This document shows positions 15,870 to 22,389 of a stretch of 25,539 nucleotides of DNA, in pieces (position 1 is the first letter of the stretch; each line of letters starts with the position of its first letter). The stretch is from a virus. The stretch covers positions 1 through 25,539 of the IMG/VR virus record IMGVR_UViG_3300008050_000280. One strand, given 5' to 3'. The translations under genes and the position numbers were made by a program. Under the pieces are notes generated by a model. The model was given only the letters and a program-made list of their open reading frames with translations, was not told the origin of the DNA and searched no databases.

Positions 15870-17201
15870 ATGCCAGCACGCCCAGTAGAAGCGATGTTTA
15901 ACACTAGAAATAATATGAATAAGCTCATGGAGGGTCAGTTTAATCCGACCACAAAACATTTTGATCTCCATAGGAAACAATTGCTATATGGAAGAATCGA
16001 TCGCGCCGGCGATGCTGTCTTGATTAACGGGCCCTTGGAGCAGATACACACTGGCCGCGGCATTACAGAGTTCGCGGTTGATTTTGTCTGTGAAGCTTTC
16101 AAGGATTTGCAGGCCTTTTACCAACGTCATATTGTCTCGAAACAGGCTGACGCCACCAGTCTTTTCGGGCCGACATTGAGGGTTGCCAAGGCTTGGCGAA
16201 GTGGGGATCCCCTCTATGAATATAACGCATATATGTCCAAAATTTACACGACGTTTGTCCAAGATTACCTTAATATTAACCGCCGACACGAGAAGATAAA
16301 GAATTTTCATGACTTTACGAAAGAGTTTTTTAATTTTATGCTTGACAACGCGTATTATTTTCCTATAACAAAGACTGGCTTCGTTTTATCATATCACTGC
16401 TCTCCGTTCGCTAGCGGTTTAATGATAGAGGTTGCAAAACAAAAACATGGCACCCACAACAATGCGGCTGTGTTTAAATATGCGACCGACCCAAATTATG
16501 AGTCCGGTTTGATCATTGAGATGGCAAAAAAATTTGGCTTTATGATGGATATTAACGCACCATGGCGGATGGTTTTTAACATAGCTTCCGGCTACGCATC
16601 CATGGCCGCCTCCGGCGCCAATACCGGCGGCCGCAAATATATGGAAGACTTCGGCGTCAGCTTCGAAAATATATTTGATTATTATTATGAAAAAACACAT
16701 CTACAAGAGATAGAAAATTTGCAAAAAATCATGTATAACAGCTACGAGTCTTTCTATAAGCAATTTAGTACGTACGAAACTCTTAGATATCATGGCACGC
16801 CCGGGGAAGACTGTTCGTCATTGACAATTGTCAACGAAAGGAGTGACCGCGAGCCACCGCCGCCTAGCCTAGGCCCATTGGCAGAGACGGATGAATATTT
16901 TTTAAAAATGGTCTTGGTGTTACGGTTGGCTGAAACAGAACGCAGCATGAGCACGAAAAATATATCACCCCAAATAAAAAAAATTATTTATCATTATCGT
17001 AATTATGGCAAAAACGCCGCTCTGGATTATATTAATGAATTGACTAAGGGCCTAAGTGTTACTAAGTTTAATAGAAGAGGCAAGTATTGGTATGGCGTAA
17101 CTCTACGAGAGCATGAAAGCAGAAAAGCAATTGCCAAAGAAAAGGCCGCCGATCCTAGCATCGCGAACTATGTTTTAACAGGCACCAAAAATAAGCCGTA
17201 G
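15870..17201 (+). CDS. Unrecognised probable virion protein, 443 aa
   Basis: ATG at 15870 is three bases after the previous stop, with GGAGG inside the end of the upstream gene, so the two are likely co-translated. The protein is rich in Tyr, Phe and Asn, with many helical aromatic stretches (YMSKIYTTFVQDYLNIN, FTKEFFNFMLDNAYYFP) and a Pro-rich break PPPPSLGP near residue 332. The C-terminus is basic. No catalytic motif, signal peptide or membrane segment was seen. It is the last gene before the replication block and follows the baseplate genes, so a structural role is more likely, but this is not shown by the sequence. Confidence 0.65.
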   Translation: MPARPVEAMFNTRNNMNKLMEGQFNPTTKHFDLHRKQLLYGRIDRAGDAVLINGPLEQIHTGRGITEFAVDFVCEAFKDLQAFYQRHIVSKQADATSLFGPTLRVAKAWRSGDPLYEYNAYMSKIYTTFVQDYLNINRRHEKIKNFHDFTKEFFNFMLDNAYYFPITKTGFVLSYHCSPFASGLMIEVAKQKHGTHNNAAVFKYATDPNYESGLIIEMAKKFGFMMDINAPWRMVFNIASGYASMAASGANTGGRKYMEDFGVSFENIFDYYYEKTHLQEIENLQKIMYNSYESFYKQFSTYETLRYHGTPGEDCSSLTIVNERSDREPPPPSLGPLAETDEYFLKMVLVLRLAETERSMSTKNISPQIKKIIYHYRNYGKNAALDYINELTKGLSVTKFNRRGKYWYGVTLREHESRKAIAKEKAADPSIANYVLTGTKNKP

Positions 17202-17212
17202 CGAGAGGTTTT

Positions 17213-18391
17213 TTGTTATTTCAAACACTGGACAATAAAAAAGAGTGTTATGCTATATACTGCGATAAGGACTTTTATTATTATCCTAATAAACTGGACT
17301 TGACGCATACGTGGTCGTATACTCCTCATTTTGAGAATAAAAAAATTGAATATGCTAATATTTGGTGCACCGGCGCGAACCTAGACAGCGCATGCCCAGA
17401 ACATCTTAAAGAAGACTGGTCTAGAATAAATAAAAAGGCAAGAGCTTATCTTACTTCTTTTGATGAGGCTAGGATAAATCTAGACGATATTTGTTTTTAC
17501 GACGCTGTGCCTAGAAAATTTTTAGTTGAGTATTGTGATTATAAAAACCAGATTACCGACTGGGTCTTCCACCATTACAAAAAACCAAAAAATTATGATT
17601 TTTTAAATGAGCTGGTAATTTTCTTACACAAGCTAGGGCGCCAAGAAATGAATTTGCAAACCACAAACCTGGATTTTATTAATCCAAAAGTAAGAAAAAG
17701 CTTTGATAAAATTAAGAATTCAAGTAATCGCATTATATACGACCCATGGGTGACCGCAACTGGCCGGCTCACAACAACGCAAAACAGTTTCCCTATCCTA
17801 ACCCTGAACAAGGAGCTGCGCCACGTTCTAGCTCCCTGCAACAACTTATTCATGGAGCTGGACTACAATTCGGCCGAGCTGCGAACCTTTTTTGGCCTTT
17901 CGGGCCAAGATCAGCCGGCCGAGGATATACATGCTTGGATTAACAGTACCATATTCAACAACAAATATACGCGGGAAGAGTGCAAAAAGAAGGTGTTTGC
18001 ATGGTTGTACAACCCCAAAGCTAAAAATGCAAAATTAAATAAATATTTAGATCGCGATTCGCTGCTCAATAAACTCTATATTGACGGCCATGTGGAAACC
18101 CCATATCAAAGAAGGTTGAACGTATGCCACAGCAAAGCGCTGAACTATCTAATCCAGAGCACAACAAGTGATTTATTTTTAACATCTGTCCTGAAGGTTG
18201 ATAAAATGTTGAAAAACAGAAAATCTTTTATCAGTTTCTGTATACATGACAGCTTGGTAATAGATTTTCACAAAAGTGATCGGTCTTTGGTAAACGAAAT
18301 ATTGAAAATTTTTTCGGCTACAAAATTTGGAGATTTCAAGATCAATTTGAGCATTGGCAATAACTTCGGAAATATGAAAAAAGTACTATGA
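17213..18391 (+). CDS. Compact family A DNA polymerase, 392 aa
   Basis: The best start is TTG at 17213 after AGAGG; no suitable ATG lies near. The TGRL signature is at 183-186. Motif A is LDYNSAELR (catalytic D217, E222). Motif B fits RxxxKxxxFxxxY (R254, K258, F262, Y266), with Asn in place of the usual Gly after the Tyr. Motif C is IHDS (H345, D346), with Ser replacing the common Glu. F262 corresponds to Phe762 of E. coli Pol I. Exactly 46 residues follow the motif C Asp, as in Pol I. The 180 residues before TGRL are enough for a thumb but show no 3'-5' exonuclease motifs. Classic T4-like phages use a family B polymerase here. Confidence 0.88.
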   Translation: MLFQTLDNKKECYAIYCDKDFYYYPNKLDLTHTWSYTPHFENKKIEYANIWCTGANLDSACPEHLKEDWSRINKKARAYLTSFDEARINLDDICFYDAVPRKFLVEYCDYKNQITDWVFHHYKKPKNYDFLNELVIFLHKLGRQEMNLQTTNLDFINPKVRKSFDKIKNSSNRIIYDPWVTATGRLTTTQNSFPILTLNKELRHVLAPCNNLFMELDYNSAELRTFFGLSGQDQPAEDIHAWINSTIFNNKYTREECKKKVFAWLYNPKAKNAKLNKYLDRDSLLNKLYIDGHVETPYQRRLNVCHSKALNYLIQSTTSDLFLTSVLKVDKMLKNRKSFISFCIHDSLVIDFHKSDRSLVNEILKIFSATKFGDFKINLSIGNNFGNMKKVL

Positions 18392-19221
18392 ACATAATTG
18401 GTTTGGGAAATGCTGGCAGTGAAATAGCAAAGAATTTCGAAATTTATAGCCAGTATCGGGTATTTTGCATCGATACCGAAAATAACGGGTATCCCACCTT
18501 TATAAAGATTGAATATCAAAATTCTCATGAATCCTACGAAAAAAACTACAAAGAATTGAATTTGCCTGGCATCGCCGGCCCCACGACTCTTATCCTGAGC
18601 GGCGCCGGTAATATAAGCGGCGCCGCACTGCGGCTGCTAGAGCAACTTAAGGCATGCCCTATAACCGTTATTTACGTAAAATCGGATCCTGGCCAGCTGG
18701 CCAGTGAGGCTAGGACAAGAGAGAAAATTACTTTTGGAATTTTACAACAATACGCTAGATCCGCTTTGCTTGAGACCTTATATATTGTCTCTAACAAGGA
18801 AATTGAAGAGGTTGTTGATAATCTAACCCTAAAGAACTATTGGCAAGACATAAATAATGTTATTTCTAGCACTTATCATATGTTAAACGTGTATGAAAAC
18901 ACAGAGCCACTTTTAAATACATCTCCGCCTCGTGGAGAATCATCTAGAATTGGCACGTTCGGTGTCGTCGGATATGAAACAAAAGAGGAAAAACTATTCT
19001 ACAAATTACAATATCCCAGAGTAAAGAAATACATTTATGGCATAAACGACGATCTGACGAATAACGATAAAAATCTTCTCCACGGAATACGAAGCTTCGC
19101 AGCTAGCCAAAAAGAAGAAAAAAATGAAGTAGGCTTTTCGATATACACGACGAGTTACGAGTACAACCATATATATGCGATTTATTATGCTTCTTGTATA
19201 CAAGAACAAATATTAGAATAA
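18388..19221 (+). CDS. Tubulin/FtsZ-like protein coupled to the polymerase, 277 aa
   Basis: The ATG overlaps the polymerase stop in ATGA, so translation is probably coupled. The N-terminus MNIIGLGNAGSEIAKNF with a following CIDT matches the first glycine loop of FtsZ-type GTPases. Residues 67-80 (TLILSGAGNISGAA) sit where FtsZ has GGGTGTG. Residues 91-136 (PITVIYVKSD ... EARTREKITFGILQ ... LYIVSN) follow the FtsZ order 'ltVaiVt.P...E...R...A..gi..L...livi.N'. The family T7 loop (NxDFADV) is not visible, and 277 aa is shorter than FtsZ. A plain Rossmann nucleotide-binding protein is the alternative. The function in this phage is unknown. Confidence 0.5.
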   Translation: MNIIGLGNAGSEIAKNFEIYSQYRVFCIDTENNGYPTFIKIEYQNSHESYEKNYKELNLPGIAGPTTLILSGAGNISGAALRLLEQLKACPITVIYVKSDPGQLASEARTREKITFGILQQYARSALLETLYIVSNKEIEEVVDNLTLKNYWQDINNVISSTYHMLNVYENTEPLLNTSPPRGESSRIGTFGVVGYETKEEKLFYKLQYPRVKKYIYGINDDLTNNDKNLLHGIRSFAASQKEEKNEVGFSIYTTSYEYNHIYAIYYASCIQEQILE

Positions 19222-19242
19222 GTGTTTTACTTCAAATTTTAA

Positions 19243-19291
19243 GTTATTATTTTATTAATAACACAGAAGCCAGCCGGGATATTAACTGGCT
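19243..19291 (+). promoter_or_regulatory. Two hairpins upstream of the single-strand binding protein gene
   Basis: GTTATTA (19243-19249) pairs with TAATAAC (19256-19262), and AGCCAG (19268-19273) pairs with CTGGCT (19286-19291). No T run follows the second. T4 gene 32 is repressed by its own product at a structured leader, so this could be a similar control site. A leaky terminator is also possible. Confidence 0.4.
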
Positions 19292-19324
19292 GTACTATAG
19301 CTAAATGCAAAAAGGAGATTTATC

Positions 19325-20068
19325 ATGGCTTTAGATTTAGAGAAAATGAAGGCAAAGCGCGATGCCTTGGAAAACCGCGGAAATGGAAAGAGCGTCTTTT
19401 GGCGCCCTGAAGACGGAGAACAAACAATCCGTATTGTTCCGACCCCTGACGGAGATCCATTTAGGGAATACTGGTTTCACTATAACCTAGGAAAGAACCC
19501 GGGCTTCCTGAGCCCAAAGAAGAACTTCGGCGAAGACGATCCGTTGAACGATTTTATCCGCCAGCTGTATAAGGATGGATCTGACGAATCTATTAAGATG
19601 GCCAAGAACCTTTCGGCGCGCCAACGATTCTTCACGCCTGTCCTCGTACGTGGCGAGGAGGACCAAGGTGTGCGACTATGGGGCTTTGGCAAGACAGCAT
19701 ACAGAGAATTGCTTAATTTGGTTCTCAACCCCGAATATGGCGATATCACCGATACTGATGAGGGTACCGATCTTACGCTTAACTATGGTAAGCCCCCCGG
19801 TGCGCAGTTCCCTCAAACTACGATCACGCCCCGTCGAAAGTCGTCGCCTCTATCTGCCTCAGAAGAGCAAATTGGCCAATTGCTGGATCAAATTCCTGAT
19901 TTTGGAAGTGTTTTCGATCGAAAGACGCCGCAGCAAGTTCAGGCTATGCTAGACGAGTTCCTCCTGGGGGAGGATGACGCCGAAGAAGTATCTTCAGAGT
20001 CGACTAAATATAGTGGATCTGGCAAGAGCACGGTTGACAAGGCCTTCGAAGAGCTTTTGGCCTCTTAG
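19325..20068 (+). CDS. Single-stranded DNA-binding protein (gp32-like), 247 aa
   Basis: ATG follows AAGGAG. The N-terminus MALDLEKMKAKRDALENRGN is followed by FWRPEDGEQTIRIVPTPDGDPFREYWFHY, the typical entry to the OB-fold of T4 gp32-type proteins in marine phages. Residues 57-82 (KNPGFLSPKKNFGEDDPLND ...) align with the zinc-loop region of gp32, but the whole protein has no cysteine, so a zinc ion bound as in T4 is not possible. The C-terminus is acidic (LLGEDDAEEVSSES) and ends DKAFEELLAS, fitting the tail that contacts replication partners. T4 gp32 has 301 aa. UvsX follows two genes later. Confidence 0.85.
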   Translation: MALDLEKMKAKRDALENRGNGKSVFWRPEDGEQTIRIVPTPDGDPFREYWFHYNLGKNPGFLSPKKNFGEDDPLNDFIRQLYKDGSDESIKMAKNLSARQRFFTPVLVRGEEDQGVRLWGFGKTAYRELLNLVLNPEYGDITDTDEGTDLTLNYGKPPGAQFPQTTITPRRKSSPLSASEEQIGQLLDQIPDFGSVFDRKTPQQVQAMLDEFLLGEDDAEEVSSESTKYSGSGKSTVDKAFEELLAS

Positions 20069-20074
20069 TCCTCT

Positions 20075-20113
20075 ACCGCAGGGAGGCCTGGGTTTACAGA
20101 GGTCTCAATTTTT
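20075..20113 (+). repeat. Hairpin-forming 39-base repeat, copy A (after the gp32-like gene)
   Basis: This copy begins six bases after the gp32-like stop codon. Its first 28 bases are identical to 20323-20350; the full 39 bases differ at two sites. It can fold GAGGCCT (20083-20089) with AGGTCTC (20100-20106), the one difference in the stem being kept as a G-U pair, and ends in a short T run. It is probably a weak terminator or RNA-level control element. Confidence 0.75.
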
Positions 20114-20133
20114 CACACACACAGGAGTTTATT

Positions 20134-20316
20134 ATGAGTGAAAATAACAGAAGTGGATATGAAATCCGCGAAGGTTTACTTGGCTTGGCCAAGGATATTT
20201 GTGAGCAAAATGCGCATATGCGCTTTGAGCAAACAAAGCAGTGGAGCGAGGTGACGACGGAAGAAGTCATTCGTGAAGCTGAAAAGCTTTATCAATTTGT
20301 ACAGACGAAGTCCTGA
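20134..20316 (+). CDS. Small conserved-type protein of T4-like marine phages, 60 aa
   Basis: ATG follows CACAGGAG. The product is a soluble helical peptide that contains NRSGYEIREGLLGLAKDI and ends VTTEEVIREAEKLYQFVQTK. Small proteins with 'SGYEIR..LLglA' at the start and a C-terminal helix occur next to gp32 and UvsX genes in T4-like marine phages as I recall, but I know of no assigned function. It lies between the single-strand binding protein and UvsX and is flanked by the two repeat copies, so a link to recombination or replication is suggested by context only. Confidence 0.75.
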   Translation: MSENNRSGYEIREGLLGLAKDICEQNAHMRFEQTKQWSEVTTEEVIREAEKLYQFVQTKS

Positions 20317-20322
20317 TTGATA

Positions 20323-20361
20323 ACCGCAGGGAGGCCTGGGTTTACAGAGGCCTCAACTTTT
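20323..20361 (+). repeat. Hairpin-forming 39-base repeat, copy B (after the 60-aa gene)
   Basis: This copy begins six bases after the 60-aa gene stop, the same spacing as copy A. It folds GAGGCCT (20331-20337) with AGGCCTC (20348-20354) as a perfect 7-bp stem with a 10-base loop and is followed by CTTTT. It ends 18 bases before the uvsX ATG, so it might also affect uvsX translation. Confidence 0.75.
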
Positions 20362-20378
20362 AAAAAACGAGGATTATA

Positions 20379-21491
20379 ATGGCAAAGAAGGCAAAAAAGC
20401 TAGGTCGCCTAAGTATCGGAGAGATGAGGAATCTCATCAATAAGAAAGCCGGCGTCGAGGTAGCTTTCGATCTGACAAAAGAGAATCCCACGCAGGTCAA
20501 AGACTGGATCCCCACCGGATCTCGATGGCTAGACAGCGTTATCTGTCGTGGCAAGCTAGCCGGTATCCCAATGGGCAAAATTGTAGAAATCGCCGGCCTC
20601 GAAGGCTCCGGTAAATCATACATGGCGGCCCAGATCGCCGCTAACGCTCAGAAGATGGGCGTCGACGTTGTATATTTTGACGCCGAATCGGCAATTGATC
20701 CGGATTTTCTGTCTTCCGCGGGATGCGACGTCGACAACCTTCTTTATTTACAGCCTCCTAGCGTCGAATACGTCTTGGAAACTATAGAGGAACTGTTAGG
20801 CTCGAACGACAACAAAATGTTATTTATTTGGGACTCTCTCGCACTCACGCCTTCTGTCAGCGATGTGCAGGGAGACTTTAACCCACAATCGTCAATGGCG
20901 GTTAAGCCTAGAATTTTAGCTAAGGGCATGTCTAAATTAACTGTGCCAATCGCCGCCTCAAAGTCGACTTTCTTGGTACTGAACCAATTGAAAACCAACA
21001 TTACCAATAATGTAGCCGAAGCAATGACCACGCCCTATGTAACTCCCGGCGGCAAAGCAATGCACTATGCATATTCTTTACGAATCTGGCTGACAAAGAG
21101 AAAGGCAAAGGCTTCTTTCATTATCGATGAAAACGGTTTTCGAGTCGGATCAGAGGTGAAGGCAACACTTAAGAAAAGCAGGTTTGGCACAGAAGGACGC
21201 CAATGCACGTTTAAGATTCTTTGGGGCGCCAACGTCGGTATTAAGGATGAAGAGAGCTGGTTTGAAGCCATTAAGGGCTCCGACAGCTTAAAACAGGCCG
21301 GCGCATGGTACAGCCTAGTATACAAAAACGGCAAGGAAGAGAAATTCCAAGCTGCCAAGTGGTTAGACAAATTAAAGAACCAAAAATTTAAAGATCGGGT
21401 GCTTGAAATAATGGATGAAGACATCATCATGCGCTTTGAAAAGAAGGAAGGGAAGGCGAAAGATTTTTACGATATCGATCAAGAGTCCTAA
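20379..21491 (+). CDS. uvsX: UvsX/RecA-type recombinase, 370 aa
   Basis: ATG follows CGAGGA. Walker A is GLEGSGKS (73-80) and Walker B lies in MLFIWDS (147-153). Residues 93-107 (MGVDVVYFDAESAID) carry the RecA-type 'fiD.E.a.d' segment, and a loop with QLKTNITNNV and TPYVTPGGKAMHYAYSLRIW fits the L1/L2 DNA-binding region. The length is close to T4 UvsX (391 aa). The enzyme would form filaments on gp32-coated single strands and drive strand exchange for recombination-dependent replication and repair. It sits in a block with the gp32-like, helicase and exonuclease genes. Confidence 0.93.
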   Translation: MAKKAKKLGRLSIGEMRNLINKKAGVEVAFDLTKENPTQVKDWIPTGSRWLDSVICRGKLAGIPMGKIVEIAGLEGSGKSYMAAQIAANAQKMGVDVVYFDAESAIDPDFLSSAGCDVDNLLYLQPPSVEYVLETIEELLGSNDNKMLFIWDSLALTPSVSDVQGDFNPQSSMAVKPRILAKGMSKLTVPIAASKSTFLVLNQLKTNITNNVAEAMTTPYVTPGGKAMHYAYSLRIWLTKRKAKASFIIDENGFRVGSEVKATLKKSRFGTEGRQCTFKILWGANVGIKDEESWFEAIKGSDSLKQAGAWYSLVYKNGKEEKFQAAKWLDKLKNQKFKDRVLEIMDEDIIMRFEKKEGKAKDFYDIDQES

Positions 21492-21536
21492 TGTTACTCT
21501 TTATGTTCCTCATTGTGGTGTTTATATTAATATCAT

Positions 21537-21977
21537 ATGAAAACGAGATTTAAAAATCACACTTCACAAGTCGGCTTTCAAGTCGAGGAATCTAAAAAAG
21601 TCAAAAGATACTTTGGATTGGCCAAGAATGTTGCTTTCGGTAGCGATTACGGCAAGATCCGCCACGGCGCCCTCTTAGTGAAGGGCGGCTCGGTAATCAA
21701 TACTTGTTGCAACAAAGACAAGTTTTGCTCTTTTGGTACACGTTTCCGCGACCCCGCTCGTGGCCACGCAACAATACACGCAGAATTAGGCTGTATACTA
21801 GGCGTCGACCGAGCCACAACATCGGGAGCAGACATATACGTCTGCCGTGTTAACAGGAGAGGTGAATTTCGTAACAGCAAGCCATGCGCTATGTGCCATG
21901 ACGTGCTCAAATATGTTGGCATCAAAAGGGTTTATTACACTACCAGCGAAGGTACTGTTGAAATGTACAAATTATAA
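21537..21977 (+). CDS. Cytidine / deoxycytidylate deaminase-type protein, 146 aa
   Basis: The zinc motif is complete: HAE at 81-83 (H81 ligand, E83 catalytic) and PCAMC at 116-120 (C117, C120 ligands), followed by LKYVGIKRVYYTT, the usual strand after this motif. This identifies a member of the cytidine/dCMP deaminase superfamily. In a phage with its own ribonucleotide reductase the most likely role is supplying dUMP for dTTP, but the substrate cannot be read directly; a nucleic-acid editing role is not excluded. The ATG at 21537 has no clear Shine-Dalgarno, which is unusual in this window. Several extra cysteines (57, 58, 64, 85, 103) are present. Confidence 0.82.
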   Translation: MKTRFKNHTSQVGFQVEESKKVKRYFGLAKNVAFGSDYGKIRHGALLVKGGSVINTCCNKDKFCSFGTRFRDPARGHATIHAELGCILGVDRATTSGADIYVCRVNRRGEFRNSKPCAMCHDVLKYVGIKRVYYTTSEGTVEMYKL

Positions 21978-21988
21978 ACTATTTACTG
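21978..21988 (+). promoter_or_regulatory. ACTATTTA motif, putative promoter of the 125-aa gene (copy 6)
   Basis: ACTATTTACTG starts on the base after the deaminase stop codon and lies 27 bases before the next ATG. It is the only copy seen in the replication module. Confidence 0.4.
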
Positions 21989-22004
21989 TACGGAGGCTAG
22001 AAGC

Positions 22005-22382
22005 ATGAAAGACAGTATTAAGAAATTAGTGAGAGAGTACCTTTACGAGCAGCTCTACGAAGCGGAGTGTATTCTGAGATCAGATTCAACCAAGAATTTC
22101 ACAAAAGTTACTGATAATTTACGAGGCGTGTGTGGCATAACCGTTGTTACAATCGCCGGCCCAGCTGAAGCAGTTAGAGGTAGCACTGGCGTTGAAAAAT
22201 CAAAATTAAAAGTAAAATTTTTTCAGACAGAAGCTAGCATGAAGAAGCAGCTAGCTAGAATGCAACTCGATGCAAAAAAAATTGATGGGATATACTCGTT
22301 TATACCTGTTAGATGGAATAAAGTAATTAGTAGAATTTATAGACCAGATGGCCCTACGCCACGCATGGTCGCGGAAGAATGA
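22005..22382 (+). CDS. Unrecognised small protein, 125 aa
   Basis: ATG follows CGGAGG at normal distance. The N-terminus MKDSIKKLVREYLYEQLYEA is an amphipathic helix. Then come two strand-like parts (GVCGITVVTIAGPAEAV and KLKVKFFQTEASMKKQL) and a basic end with IYSFIPVRWNKVISRIYRPDG. The alternation of strands and helices could fit a small alpha/beta sandwich, but I recognise no family. It has its own ACTATTTA motif, unlike its replication neighbours, which suggests expression with the late virion genes and so perhaps a packaged or structural role. It ends seven bases before the exonuclease start. Confidence 0.65.
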   Translation: MKDSIKKLVREYLYEQLYEAECILRSDSTKNFTKVTDNLRGVCGITVVTIAGPAEAVRGSTGVEKSKLKVKFFQTEASMKKQLARMQLDAKKIDGIYSFIPVRWNKVISRIYRPDGPTPRMVAEE

Positions 22383-22389
22383 GGTAAGG

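Noticed and set aside
21482-21503. AGAGT/ACTCT inverted repeat at the end of uvsX
   Set aside because: Only 5 bp with a 9-base loop containing the stop codon and a short T run; too weak to call a terminator.
22348-22389. 14-residue N-terminal extension of the exonuclease
   Set aside because: It lies in the previous gene, and the FEN family starts near the IIDQLN motif. ATG 22390 is well placed.
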